This document shows positions 51,101-59,490 of a stretch of 64,000 nucleotides of DNA, piece by piece. The first letter of the stretch is position 1, and each line of letters opens with the position of its first letter. The translations under genes and the position numbers were made by a program. Under the pieces are notes generated by a model that was not told where the DNA came from, did no database searches, and saw only the letters and a list, made by a program, of their open reading frames with translations. Source of the DNA: JAEUWI01 sp942492815 (GTDB lineage: Bacteria > Hydrogenedentota > Hydrogenedentia > Hydrogenedentales > JAEUWI01); assembly GCA_942492815.1 (NCBI GenBank), contig OW818658.1, positions 124,001 to 188,000 on the forward strand. Reading direction: 5' to 3'.

Positions 51101-54100
51101 ATGGCTTTCGCCGTGACATCGTAGATTCCGTCTGTTACCAGATTCCCCAACTGGGCAACCCATAGGCCCGAGTCCACAAAGGCGTCATACGTGACGCCGT
51201 CCACGGTCACGGCAACCTCGGTCTCGCTGGCATCGCTCACGGTGCCGGTGATCGACGGCGTGAATTCCGGTGAGACGAGAGTATCCACCGTTACTTCGGG
51301 AGCGATTCTATCGATAAAGAGTTCATCGACTGTTTCATCCGTCCCCGTATTACCGGCGGTGTCGGTCGCCTCGGTGACGACATCATAGTAGGTGTCTGGT
51401 TCGAGTCCAGCGGAGATGTCGGCGAACCAGACGCTTCCGGAAACGGTCGCCGAATACAGCACACCGTTGACGGTCACCTTTAAGTAGGCGAGGTTGATTT
51501 CATCGATCGTGCCGGTAACGGTCGGCGTTACGTTGGACGTGACCAGCGGGTTCACGGTGACCGCGGGCGCGGCGCCGTCGACGAGCAATTCGTTCGATGT
51601 CGCGTCGGTGCCGATGTTTCCGAGGGCGTCCGTGGCGCTTGCCGCCACGTCGTAGGTGCCGTCGGCCAGGGGCTGGATTACATCGGCGGACCAGGTGCCG
51701 CCGCTGACCACCGCCTGGATGGTTTCGCTGTTTACGGTCACAGAAACGCTGGTCGCGGTCAGATCGCTGACCGATCCGGTCAGGGTCGGGGTGGCCGCTG
51801 CTGTTGTCAGGGCGTCAACCGTCACTTCCGGCACCGCGTTGTCCACGGCCAATTCGCCGGTGGTCGCGTCGTTACCCGCATTGCCGACGCTGTCGGTCGC
51901 GGTCACGGAGATGTCATAGGTGCCGTCGGCCAGGTCGGGCGTGATGGTGCTCTGGGCCAGGCTCCAGAGGCCCGATCCATCATTGGTCGCGGAATAGGTG
52001 TTGCCATCGACCGTAACAGAGAGCACCACGCTGTCGGTGCGGGCCGGGCTTCCGTCGTCCAGCGTGCCGGAAAGGGCCGGACTCCGGTCACTCGTCTCCA
52101 GGAGGTTGACGGTTACCGAAGGTGGAGTAATGTCGATGATGAGGCCGCTGGGGGCGCTGGCCGTTCCGATATTGCCGCCCGCGTCGGTGGCCGTGGCCTC
52201 GATCGTATACTCACCTTCCGCGACGGCATTGGGCAGCGTGGCCGTCCACACGCCGCCGTTGACGGTTGCGGTGACGGTCTGGCCATCTGCCGTGACTTCC
52301 ACGGTGGTGGAGGTGGCGTCGGTAACCGTACCGGTCAGTTCGGGCGTGACATCGGCGGTGATGATGTTGTCCACCGTGAGCACCGGATCGGTCAGGTCCA
52401 CAATCAGTACGCCGCTCAGCACGATGCTGTTGGTGTTCCCCGCAGGATCGGAGAGGTCCAGCGTAACGTCATAGTGCCCCTGGTTCAGCGGCGTGATCAG
52501 GTCGCTGGCGAGGTCCCAGGTGGACCCATTGTTGGTGGCCGAGAGGCCGGTGCTTGTGTCCACGCTTACGAGAATGGTGGCGGTGGGATCATCGCTCGTC
52601 CCCAGGAGGGCAGGGCTGGGATTATTGGTGATAAGCGGATCCATGTCCGCCGTCGGGACGACGGTATCGATGGTCAGCTCCAGGCTGGTGCCGTCGGTTG
52701 CGGTGTTGATGCCGTCCGAGGCCGTGGCCTCGACCTCATAATTGCCATCGGAAAGGGGGCTCAGTACGCCCTGGGCGAGGTCCCAGGTGCCGTCCCCGTT
52801 GTTCGTGGCCGTGACGGGCGAGCCTCCATTCACTACGACCGAGATTGTAGCGTTGGCGGTGTCGATCGTGCCGCCGAGGGCCGGGGACGTGTCATTGGTC
52901 GACAGGGTGTCGACCGTGATGAGCGGGGGAACCGTGTCGTAGACCACGACGCCGTCAGAAAGATTGGGCGCCGAGTCCGTAGTGCTGGGATTGCCCGGAA
53001 CGTCGGTCACAGCACCTGCGGGGATACGGGGCTGGATGGTGCCATCGCCGGTCACGCTTGCGGCGTCAATGTGATAGATGTTGGTTCCGCCCACAAGGCT
53101 GATGTCGAAAGTAACGCCGGTGGCGGTACCGTCATTGACGATGTCACCGGTGGTGAAGCCCGCGATGGTTTCATCGGGCGACAGGACGAAGTGCACGGGA
53201 ACGGTGTTGGTGGGGTCCGCCTGACCTTCCTGGACTTCGAGTTCCAGTCTCGGCGCTATCTGGGGCACGGGGTTGGGGCTGGTCACCACGCTGAACTCCG
53301 AGGTGTTTCCGTTGGCGTCCGTCCGCGTGGCGGTGATGTTCTTGCCGTCGAGCGGTGCCAGGTTGACGGGAATGACGGTAGGTCCGCCGGCAACCGAAAT
53401 GATGACTTTGTCGAGGAATTTCATACCCTCGTCCGCAGAATCGGCGTAGAGATGGACCGCTTCGCCCACCTGCGCGCCAACAACGGAAACGGAGTAGGGG
53501 GCGGTGGTGTTAATGGCGGAGATTCCGGGCGGCACCATATTGCCGTTCACACTTGACAGGCTGAACTTGATTCCATCGCTGGTATTGGAGTGGATGGAGT
53601 TATAGGTGATCGTGGTTTGTTCCACATTCATCGTGGCACGGGAGAGAAGCACGCCGTTGAGGCCGTTGAACGCGATAACATTCCCGGCGTCCTGGGCGCC
53701 GCCGATCACGTTGCCCGTAGAGCCCAGGCCCGATGCGAAAATGACGATGCCTTCGCCAACATTGCCGACATTCGTAGTGCCGTCGGCGGCGGTGCCAATG
53801 TAGTTGCCCTGAATCGAGTTGTCGTTGCAATCCTGCATGGTGATGCCGTTGGCGTTATTGCCGGAGATGATGTTGCGGGTGGTCTCAAGGGTGCCGCCGA
53901 TGAGTGTTGTGCTGACCCCGTTATCCAGCGTGATGCCGTGGCTCGCATCCACCGATATGGGGTCGTCACCTTCCAGATCGAGACCGACGATGTTGCCCTG
54001 AATCTTCGTGTTGGTGACGGCCACGCCGGACAGATAGATGTTGGCGCTGCCGTTACCGGAAATGAGGTTGCCGCCGGGCCCCTCAACCACGTCGCCGATG

Positions 54101-54978
54101 AAGGTGCTGTCCAGGTGCCCCGCCGGGCCGGCCGTTCCGAGAAGGTAAACACCGTAGATGTCATTGCCCATTGCGGTGTGGCCGTCCGCACTCATGCCGA
54201 TGGTGTTGTTGAGGATCCGGTTGCCATTCGCCAAGTTGACCGAACCGGAAATCTGTATGGCAATACCCGCGCCGCTGTTGCCCGAAATGATATTGCGATC
54301 GGCGGCGTTGAGGCTGCCAATGGCGTTGTTGGAGGAATCAACGATGGTGATGCCATTGCCCGCATTACCGAAATCCGTCGTCCCGTCCGTACCGATCTTG
54401 CAGGCCGTAATGTTGTTATTGCCCGAGCCGCCCTGGTTGTCGATCACGATGCCCGAACCGGCGTTGCCAAAGATGACCATGCTGTGGATGGTGTTGCCGG
54501 TACTCTCGATGCGAATGCCGCCCGCGCTGGCGTTGATCAGGTCGAGGCTTTTGATCGAACTCGAGCTTGAGCCACTGCCGAGAATAAACACCGCCGTGCC
54601 GGAGGCCCCGTCGCAATCCAGCGTAATGCCCTGGGCCTCGCCATCGATAGTCAGGGTTCCCGTGATGGTCGGAACAACGCCGCTGCTGAAGATGGTGGTG
54701 TTGGCGAGCGCGGGGTCAAACGTGATCGTATCCGCGCCGCCGGTGTTGTTGCACGCGTCCACCGCCTCGTGGAGGCTGATCTTGCCATCGGAACCCCGAT
54801 TCGCCTGGAGGGTGGTGATATCCGAGGTGATCCCGTCCACCGTACTGTTGCCGGCGTCCACGACAATCGTCGCCGCGTGTCCCGCCGTTGAAAGGAGTAT
54901 TCCGGCGGCCAGCGCCAGAGCGAGGGGAAAGCGCCGGTTCCCAATCAACCGGCCGACAAAACTCGATATCTTCAACAT
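48112..54978 (-). CDS. Giant secreted adhesin-like protein: beta-helix, Ig repeats, Ca-binding repeats
   Basis: 2288 residues from the ATG at 54978, which has AGGAG 5 bp before it. A signal peptide ends near GHA. Residues about 60-500 form a parallel beta-helix of NosD type (repeats like GNAGNGITIVDSSNNAIG, NIISGNSGAGIAI). About 683-1577 are ten Ig-like units of roughly 90 residues (VTVDTLV...TPxLTGTV...VTVNGxTYSA...LADGTYDVxVTATDAAGN...DELxVDT). Two more Ig-like units follow. A GE linker comes near 1795, then Ca-binding thrombospondin-type-3-like repeats (DSDGDGMADNFEF, DKDGDDLSNLEEF), a second beta-helix, a carboxypeptidase-regulatory-like fold (SVTNNTDGVYAFPAIS), a second GE linker, a cysteine, a hydrophobic segment and RYRRRVE. 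It is likely a surface adhesin or matrix protein. Confidence 0.88.
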   Translation of the reverse strand: MLKISSFVGRLIGNRRFPLALALAAGILLSTAGHAATIVVDAGNSTVDGITSDITTLQANRGSDGKISLHEAVDACNNTGGADTITFDPALANTTIFSSGVVPTITGTLTIDGEAQGITLDCDGASGTAVFILGSGSSSSSIKSLDLINASAGGIRIESTGNTIHSMVIFGNAGSGIVIDNQGGSGNNNITACKIGTDGTTDFGNAGNGITIVDSSNNAIGSLNAADRNIISGNSGAGIAIQISGSVNLANGNRILNNTIGMSADGHTAMGNDIYGVYLLGTAGPAGHLDSTFIGDVVEGPGGNLISGNGSANIYLSGVAVTNTKIQGNIVGLDLEGDDPISVDASHGITLDNGVSTTLIGGTLETTRNIISGNNANGITMQDCNDNSIQGNYIGTAADGTTNVGNVGEGIVIFASGLGSTGNVIGGAQDAGNVIAFNGLNGVLLSRATMNVEQTTITYNSIHSNTSDGIKFSLSSVNGNMVPPGISAINTTAPYSVSVVGAQVGEAVHLYADSADEGMKFLDKVIISVAGGPTVIPVNLAPLDGKNITATRTDANGNTSEFSVVTSPNPVPQIAPRLELEVQEGQADPTNTVPVHFVLSPDETIAGFTTGDIVNDGTATGVTFDISLVGGTNIYHIDAASVTGDGTIQPRIPAGAVTDVPGNPSTTDSAPNLSDGVVVYDTVPPLITVDTLSTNDTSPALGGTIDTANATISVVVNGGSPVTATNNGDGTWDLAQGVLSPLSDGNYEVEATASDGINTATDGTSLELTIDTVVPTADMDPLITNNPSPALLGTSDDPTATILVSVDTSTGLSATNNGSTWDLASDLITPLNQGHYDVTLDLSDPAGNTNSIVLSGVLIVDLTDPVLTVDNIITADVTPELTGTVTDATSTTVEVTADGQTVTATVNGGVWTATLPNAVAEGEYTIEATATDAGGNIGTASAPSGLIIDITPPSVTVNLLETSDRSPALSGTLDDGSPARTDSVVLSVTVDGNTYSATNDGSGLWSLAQSTITPDLADGTYDISVTATDSVGNAGNDATTGELAVDNAVPEVTVDALTTAAATPTLTGSVSDLTATSVSVTVNSETIQAVVSGGTWSADVIQPLADGTYDVAASATDALGNIGTDATSNELLVDGAAPAVTVNPLVTSNVTPTVTGTIDEINLAYLKVTVNGVLYSATVSGSVWFADISAGLEPDTYYDVVTEATDTAGNTGTDETVDELFIDRIAPEVTVDTLVSPEFTPSITGTVSDASETEVAVTVDGVTYDAFVDSGLWVAQLGNLVTDGIYDVTAKAIDAAGNEGFDATTDELTVDTTPPTVSVNGLNTNDSTPNLNGSIIDLTATTVEVSIDGFTYSATVDGTTWLADVTNGLSDGTYDVAVTATDAAGNVGTDASFDEVLVLVTAPTVSVDSLVTNNPAPVITGTASGDFPIESVDVTVNGNTYSAAISDITWSVTITETLADGEYDVTVSATDANDVTALETFPAALTVDTVAPVVTIDPLLTNSATPTLTGTIEDASTTVGLLLQIADQSIGLNVEGSTWSLTLDGGLGDGLYDVSATATDGAGNVGTDATTDELTVDTTAPSVQSFDIAGATPTNGDIVDFNLVFGEAITGLDATDLVVLVDGVPQGELPPKSLGGLPLDYTLAGSGDSYTVSVETGTGDGSIGLRLENDGSIVDVAGNPLDAGLDTVNAFTIDRTPPTVQISSKENDPTSANPIPVTVTFSENIGSFSAAGISLTNATLESFSGDGLDYEAGLIPDAEGQVTVTVNPNAVQDAAGNGNLEGTTFSITYVLGGEGEGEGEGEGEGEDCTEGCGADPTDGDGDGLSPCIETCIGTRDDAIDSDGDGMADNFEFRYGLNPRRFDSNEDKDGDDLSNLEEFLSNSDPTNAFDPDRTYFVGKTGNDETGDGSRANPMRTISRALTLPRPISFQDARIVVGEGTYEEDITMQPRFIVVAETGAEVIIVGQVTGAQRSALRRVTIMAAAGDSYLFDMNDVAMELSEVNLVGSEARDMTGMLVDGDRPADSIIDLCRFSSLGVGIDIGGAIPVIRRCTFADIPVTFGNPPQPGAAIILRALLEKQAGGEDQSLGDSTNPDTGWNDFLLSVEGLAVINEREDTVLMQDNYWGFTDPEDFSKRVEGPAVLEPVLAQSSAVLAASIFCTVWSDTEQKRIGTAEIDLNISSFKSVTNNTDGVYAFPAISEGAYNIVVNANGFREESVDVDVAGGELKSVTIALRSILPGEGEGEGEGEGCPEPAGARKAVAEYASDLFLGGLNLLAMAVMGLRYRRRVE

Positions 54979-55371
54979 CGCTGCTCCTAAAGCCCAATCA
55001 CAGTTGCCAAGTTTCACGGGGGGACGCGTCCCACTTCGCTGATCATTTCAGGAGTCGGCCTGCCTTGCAGGGCAAAAGACGCTCTCCCGGGGGACAGGCG
55101 ATTCCCAAGACGCCCACACCCGCATCCCTCCCAGGAGGGCACTACCCCGGTTGCGCTTTGTCGCCTGTCGTGGCAACATGCCACGTAACCACATAGATAA
55201 TACCACATTGTTGAATAACCGCTATAAATTTCCGCAGGTCTGACCATAGATTACCCGGCGTGTTTATCGGTATTATTAGTTTCGCATGTGGCTCTTCTGT
55301 TCGAGTTCTTGAACTGCTTCCCGTCCCTTGCGTATGCTCCCGGCAGTTCCCTGCCCACAAAGGAGTGTTCC
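54979..55371. other. Divergent intergenic region
   Basis: 393 bp between the adhesin and the GHMP kinase starts. The main feature is the 17-bp palindrome at 55169-55185. The sequence around 55190-55230 is AT-rich. No sigma-70 pair with the right spacing is clear, and no gene is seen. Confidence 0.6.
55169..55185. promoter_or_regulatory. 17-bp perfect palindrome, operator candidate
   Basis: CGTGGCA ACA TGCCACG lies midway between the divergent adhesin and GHMP kinase genes. A 7-bp half-site with a 3-bp centre suits a dimeric regulator; it may also be a short REP-like palindrome, since GTGGCA/TGCCAC tips occur in other elements here. Confidence 0.45.
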
Positions 55372-56370
55372 ATGGCCTGCGAAGCCACCGCCTATGCCCG
55401 AGCCGGGCTCATCGGCAACCCATCCGACGGCTATTTCGGCAAGACGATCAGCTTTGTCATACGCGATTTTGCGGCGAAGGTCAGTCTCTACGAAAGTGCC
55501 GAACTGGAGATCGTACCCAGCCTTCAGGACCGCTCGAAGTACAAATCCGCCGAAGATCTTTACGACGACGTGAAAAACAATGGCTACTACGGCGGTATCC
55601 GCCTGATGAAGGCGACCATCTGCCGTTTTATCGAATACTGCAAGGAAGAAAGGATCGATATCAGCCGGAAGAATTTTTCGATCCGCTATCGGTCGACCAT
55701 TCCGCGCCGCCTCGGTCTCGCGGGTTCCAGCGCGCTGATCACGGCCACCTTGCGTTGTCTGATGGAGTATTACGAGGTTGACATCCCCCGGACGCGCCAG
55801 CCGAATCTGATTCTGGAGGTGGAAACCGGCAAGCTGGGCATTGCGGCGGGCCTTCAGGATCGGGTGATTCAGGTCTATGAAGGCTGCGTGTTCATGGATT
55901 TCGACAAGGACTATATGGCGGCCCATGGCCACGGGCAATACGAGGAACTGGACCCAGCATTGCTGCCCAACCTGTTTATCGCCTATCGCCTCGACCTGGG
56001 CGAGGGCTCGGAGACGTTCCACAACAATATTAAAGAGCGCTGGCTCTCGGGCGACAAGGAAGTCATTCAGGCCATGAAAGATTTTGCGTCCTACGCGCAG
56101 GACGCCCGCGACCTGATGGTGGCGGGGTGCGGCCGCGAGATCGGCCCGCTCATGGACAAAAACTTTGATCGCCGGTGCAGCCTTTACACCCTCGACCCGC
56201 GGAATATTGACATGGTGCAGCGTGCCCGGTCGGTCGGCGCCCACGGGAAGTTTTCCGGGTCCGGCGGAGCCATCGTCGGCACCTACGAAGATCAGGCCAT
56301 GTATGAGCGCCTGGTCGAGAAAATGCGCGAAGGCAATATCGCCGTCTTTCAACCAACCGTTATCGGTTAG
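55372..56370 (+). CDS. GHMP-family sugar kinase (glucuronokinase-like)
   Basis: 332 residues from the ATG at 55372, which has AAAGGAG 6 bp upstream. The GHMP phosphate-binding loop is PRRLGLAGSSALITA at 111-125, the family PxxxGLGSSAA motif. The N-terminal ARAGLIGNPSDGYFGKTIS is the substrate-side block, and AHGKFSGSGGAIVG near the C-terminus is the third GHMP motif. The order and the YFGKTIS tail recall glucuronokinase and D-glycero-heptose-type kinases, which phosphorylate sugars at O1 with ATP. The exact sugar is unknown. It could feed nucleotide-sugar or heptose synthesis. It is followed closely by rsmI. Confidence 0.88.
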   Translation: MACEATAYARAGLIGNPSDGYFGKTISFVIRDFAAKVSLYESAELEIVPSLQDRSKYKSAEDLYDDVKNNGYYGGIRLMKATICRFIEYCKEERIDISRKNFSIRYRSTIPRRLGLAGSSALITATLRCLMEYYEVDIPRTRQPNLILEVETGKLGIAAGLQDRVIQVYEGCVFMDFDKDYMAAHGHGQYEELDPALLPNLFIAYRLDLGEGSETFHNNIKERWLSGDKEVIQAMKDFASYAQDARDLMVAGCGREIGPLMDKNFDRRCSLYTLDPRNIDMVQRARSVGAHGKFSGSGGAIVGTYEDQAMYERLVEKMREGNIAVFQPTVIG

Positions 56371-56409
56371 AATCCGGGCGGCCTCCGGGCCGCGTGCAGG
56401 TGAAACACC

Positions 56410-57108
56410 ATCGGAACCCTATTCGTCATAGCCACGCCCATCGGCAATCTTGAAGACCTGTCCTACCGCGCCCATCGGGTCCTGCGGGAGGTGGATGCGC
56501 TGGCCTGCGAAGACACCCGCATGACCCAGCGCCTACTGGAGCGCTACGAAATCGAACGCCCCCGCACGACCTTCAGTTACCACGAGCACAACGAAGAACA
56601 GGCGGGCAAACGTATCCTGGGGCTGTTGAACGAAGGCCTCTCCGTCGGCCTGTGCAGCGACGGCGGCTGTCCCGGTGTGAGCGATCCGGGATATCGCATT
56701 ATCCGCGATTGCCGCGAGGCGGGCCACACCGTGGACATTCTGCCTGGGCCTACCGCCGTGACGACGGCCCTTCTGGCCTCGGGACTTTCCACAGCGAGCT
56801 TTACCTTCAAAGGATTTCCCCCCCGCAAGAGCGGCGCGCGCCAGCGCTGGCTTCTGGAGGATGCGGAGCGTCCCCACACGATGGTGATTTATGAGTCCCC
56901 CTTCCGCATCGGCCAGTTGCTGGCGGATGCCCATGCAGTGCTGGGCGAACGCATGGCGGCGGTGTGCATCGAGCTTACCAAGAAGTTTGAGCGGGTGGAG
57001 CGGGGCTACCTGGGCGAACTTGCCGCGCAATTCGCGGAAAAAAAGGTAAAAGGTGAGATTTGTGTAGTTATATCCGGCGATAATCCCAAGTTTCTTCGCC
57101 CGGAATGA
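56410..57108 (+). CDS. rsmI: 16S rRNA 2-prime-O-cytidine methyltransferase, ATC start
   Basis: 232 residues. The family normally begins MGTLxVxATPIGNLEDLSYRA. Here the codons at 56410 read ATC GGA ACC CTA TTC, i.e. (M)GTLFVIATPIGNLEDLSYRAHRV, with an in-frame TGA only two codons before the ATC. No ATG, GTG or TTG lies between that TGA and GTG at 56491, which would delete the conserved first 27 residues. AGGTGA is spaced 6-7 bp before the ATC. The rest is typical: ACEDTRMTQRLL, CSDGGCPGVSDPG, and LPGPTAVTTALLASGL. It methylates C1402 of 16S rRNA. A rare AUC initiation, or a base error of ATG, are the two explanations. Confidence 0.85.
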   Translation: MGTLFVIATPIGNLEDLSYRAHRVLREVDALACEDTRMTQRLLERYEIERPRTTFSYHEHNEEQAGKRILGLLNEGLSVGLCSDGGCPGVSDPGYRIIRDCREAGHTVDILPGPTAVTTALLASGLSTASFTFKGFPPRKSGARQRWLLEDAERPHTMVIYESPFRIGQLLADAHAVLGERMAAVCIELTKKFERVERGYLGELAAQFAEKKVKGEICVVISGDNPKFLRPE

Positions 57109-57138
57109 GGGATTTAAGGGGAATCTTGATTAAAAAGG

Positions 57139-57168
57139 TTGAAGTGGCCCAAGGTGATGTAGTATTGT
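57139..57168 (+). promoter_or_regulatory. Promoter candidate for the GntR regulator
   Basis: TTGAAG at 57139, 18-bp spacer, TATTGT at 57163. It would give a leader of about 130 nt. Confidence 0.4.
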
Positions 57169-57255
57169 GGGTCAGCAATAACGGATAATGCCATTTGCGC
57201 ATTTCGGGGGGCGTGTCTATAAGTTGGCCTCACCAGGCCGCGTGTTCACGATTGA

Positions 57256-57273
57256 GTAGTCCGTGAATACTAC
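57256..57273. promoter_or_regulatory. GntR-type operator candidate
   Basis: GTAGT, 8 bp, ACTAC: an exact inverted repeat with GT/AC ends, the pattern of GntR-family sites, 30 bp before the start of a GntR gene. It suggests autoregulation. Confidence 0.4.
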
Positions 57274-57303
57274 CCCAAGTTAGCCACATAAAGGAGTATT
57301 AAT

Positions 57304-57720
57304 ATGGCTAAGAAGAACCTGAAGTACAGCATCAATCTTGACAGTCCCATCGCGGTGTACGTGCAGATTGAAAATCTTGTGCGTTTCGCCATTGCCTCGG
57401 GCAAGCTGGTCACAGGTGATACCCTTCCTTCCGTGCGCGACATGTCGAGCATGCTGCAGATTAACCCGAACACGGTGACCAAGGCCTACCGCGATCTGGA
57501 ATTGATGCAGTTGGTCCACACGCGCCGCGGCGTGGGCGTCACCATTTCCGAGAAGGCCGCCGGCCTCTGCAAGGCGGGCGTTCAGGACATGGTCCGCATG
57601 CACCTTCGCGACGCGGTTGCCGAGTGCATCGCCAGCGGTATCTCCGCGACCGACGTGCGCAAGTATGTCAAGGACGCGATTGATTCCGGTGCCCTGCCCT
57701 ACGACATTACCGGCGCCTGA
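57304..57720 (+). CDS. Short GntR-family regulator (YtrA type)
   Basis: 138 residues with AAAGGAG 7 bp before the ATG. The winged helix spans about 15-85: IAVYVQIENLVRFAIASGKL, TLPSVRDMSSMLQINPNTVTKAYRDLE and LVHTRRGVGVTI. The short helical C-terminus lacks the large effector domain of FadR or HutC types, which places it in the YtrA subgroup, often controlling adjacent ABC transporters. No ABC genes are in the window, so the targets are elsewhere or are itself. A dyad upstream suits its own operator. Confidence 0.9.
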   Translation: MAKKNLKYSINLDSPIAVYVQIENLVRFAIASGKLVTGDTLPSVRDMSSMLQINPNTVTKAYRDLELMQLVHTRRGVGVTISEKAAGLCKAGVQDMVRMHLRDAVAECIASGISATDVRKYVKDAIDSGALPYDITGA

Positions 57721-57729
57721 GACTGATGC

Positions 57730-57762
57730 TTCAAGCCGGGCCCATCCGGGTTCGGGCTTGAA
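57730..57762. terminator. Hairpin between convergent gntR and pcm
   Basis: TTCAAGCCGGGCCC at 57730-57743 and GGGTTCGGGCTTGAA at 57748-57762 pair over most of their length; the trailing sequence has no clean T-run. Confidence 0.4.
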
Positions 57763-57804
57763 TCTCCCTCCTCTACAGTTCAAGTCCCCGCAGGGAAGCG
57801 CGCC

Positions 57805-58458
57805 CTAATCCCCTTCTGGGGGCCAGCCATCCTGGCCCGTCAGGGGAACGAAGACACACTCCGTGTGCTCTTCCGGGATTAGCGTGTTTCCCTGCCGGGT
57901 GACTTTTTTCATCCGCTGGCGGTGACGTTCGCCCACGGGGCACACCAGTCGCCCGCCTTCCGCCAGTTGCTCCAAGAGGGCCCCGGGAATTCTCGGGCTG
58001 CCCGCCGTCACCAGTATGGCGTTGTAGGGAGCGTATTCGCTCCAGCCCAGCGTTCCGTCCCCTATCACATAGTCGATATTCTCGAAGCCCAAATGAGCCA
58101 GGCGGGCCATTGCCCGTGCCTGAAGTTCGGGATGGCGCTCCATGGTGATCACCTCGGCGCAGAGCCGCGCCAGCACGGCGGTCTGATAGCCGGAGCCGGT
58201 GCCGATTTCCAGCACCCGATCCGATGCCTTCAGCGCCAACAGTTCTGTCATGAAGGCGACCATGTAGGGCTGGGAGATAGTCTGGCCCAGGCCGATGGGG
58301 AGCGGGCGGTCTTCGTAGGCCAGGTGTTCGCAGTCCGCCGGCACGAATCGGTGTCGGGGGACGGAGGCCATGGCCCCAAGCACCGTGGGGGAAGCAATCC
58401 CTCGTGCGGCGAGCTGCGCCGTCACCATCCTGTCCCGCTCTTCGCGCCTGCTGTCCAT
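57805..58458 (-). CDS. pcm: Protein-L-isoaspartate O-methyltransferase
   Basis: 217 residues from the ATG at 58458, which has GGAG 9 bp upstream; an upstream ATG would overlap yggT. The SAM motif LEIGTGSGYQ is at 83-92. PLPIGLGQTISQPYMVAFM (53-71) holds the family Ser62 and substrate loop. The length is normal. It repairs aged L-isoaspartyl residues in the cytoplasm. It is third in the nnrE-yggT-pcm string, with 20 bp to yggT, and so probably shares a transcript. It converges on the GntR gene with a hairpin between. Confidence 0.95.
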   Translation of the reverse strand: MDSRREERDRMVTAQLAARGIASPTVLGAMASVPRHRFVPADCEHLAYEDRPLPIGLGQTISQPYMVAFMTELLALKASDRVLEIGTGSGYQTAVLARLCAEVITMERHPELQARAMARLAHLGFENIDYVIGDGTLGWSEYAPYNAILVTAGSPRIPGALLEQLAEGGRLVCPVGERHRQRMKKVTRQGNTLIPEEHTECVFVPLTGQDGWPPEGD

Positions 58459-58478
58459 GGGGAACAGCTCCAGATGGG

Positions 58479-58730
58479 TTATTGCCGGACGAGAATCAGC
58501 CGGACAATGTAGACGCACATCACGGCCGCCATGGGGGAGAAGTCCATCGGGCCCATGTTTGGCAAGACCCGCTTCATTAAGTCCACCAGCGGATCCGTCG
58601 CTTTGGGCACGAGACCGAAGACGGGGCCGGTGAACTCGAGTTCCAGCCAGGGGCCCAGCCAGCGCAGCAGGATCGCCATCATGTAGAGGGTGAGTCCACA
58701 GTAGATGATAGAAAGGGAAACGCTGATCAT
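58479..58730 (-). CDS. yggT: YggT-family membrane protein
   Basis: 83 residues from the ATG at 58730. Two membrane segments (VSLSIIYCGLTLYMMAILL and AAVMCVYIVRLILV) flank a loop with ATDPLVDLMKRVLPNMGPMDFSPM, which matches the YggT signature TDPLLxPxRRxLPxxGxxDxSP. The role is poorly known; relatives affect cell shape, division or osmotic shock. It sits between nnrE (61 bp) and pcm (20 bp) on the same strand. Confidence 0.9.
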   Translation of the reverse strand: MISVSLSIIYCGLTLYMMAILLRWLGPWLELEFTGPVFGLVPKATDPLVDLMKRVLPNMGPMDFSPMAAVMCVYIVRLILVRQ

Positions 58731-58791
58731 GGGCGGGGGCACTCCTTGTTTTTTCCGCCGGTCCGTTTCTGCAGTACTTCCGGCACCTCCA

Positions 58792-59490
58792 TCATGCCAT
58801 ACCCGGCCCAGGTTTTGCATCCGGCGTCCCGCCGGGGGCACCGGCGCAAACGGCCGGAATGCCGATGTCCGCGATAACGAGATCGCCGAGCCAGGCTTGT
58901 GCCGCAGGGTTGAGGAAGCCGAGTTTGGGGTACTGGAAGGTCACCGTGCAATCGGCGCGGATACAGGCCCCGCACGGCTCGCCCGTATCGGAATCCATGC
59001 CGGAGGGCACGTCGACCGCGATGGTATGGCCGTCGGGCCAGGCGTCTATCGCGGCCCGCGCCACCCCGCGCACTTCCCCGGAAATCCCCGTCCCGAGGAT
59101 AGCGTCCACCAGCACGGCTGATCCCCCAAGCGCGGCCACGGCCCGTGTTACAGCATTCTGTTCACAATCGAAATCAACCTGGCCTCCCAGGCGTTCATAG
59201 GCTCGGAGAAAGGTGAGGGCATCGCCTCCAATGGCGTTGCGCTCGGCCAGCACCACGACACGGGTTCCCATTCCAGCGAGGAGGGCGAGCCGGGCTACGA
59301 CATAGCCATCGCCCCCGTTGTTTCCCTTGCCGCAGACCACCCCAACCGGCCCGCGGCTGATCTGCCGAAAAACTGCCGCTCCCGCGTTGTTCATCAAGAC
59401 CGCGCCGGGGATTCCGATTTCTTCGATGCATCGCCGATCGGCTTCCCGCATCTGGGCGACGCTGAGGTACTTTAGGGGTCTTGTGTTCAT
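58792..59490 (-). CDS. nnrE: NAD(P)H-hydrate epimerase (YjeF N-domain)
   Basis: 232 residues with AGGAG 8 bp before the ATG. CGKGNNGGDGYVVAR begins at 53, and the downstream VDAILGTG and DVPSGMDSDTG blocks fit the YjeF N-terminal family. It epimerises damaged NAD(P)HX before a dehydratase repairs it. In many bacteria this domain is fused to the dehydratase; here it is alone, and no dehydratase is adjacent. The last 20 residues are an unconserved tail. It heads the pcm operon. Confidence 0.93.
   Translation of the reverse strand: MNTRPLKYLSVAQMREADRRCIEEIGIPGAVLMNNAGAAVFRQISRGPVGVVCGKGNNGGDGYVVARLALLAGMGTRVVVLAERNAIGGDALTFLRAYERLGGQVDFDCEQNAVTRAVAALGGSAVLVDAILGTGISGEVRGVARAAIDAWPDGHTIAVDVPSGMDSDTGEPCGACIRADCTVTFQYPKLGFLNPAAQAWLGDLVIADIGIPAVCAGAPGGTPDAKPGPGMA

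Noticed and set aside
52474..53556. A 360-codon plus-strand frame opposite the giant adhesin
   Set aside because: It mirrors the Ig-repeat codons and has no recognisable protein feature.
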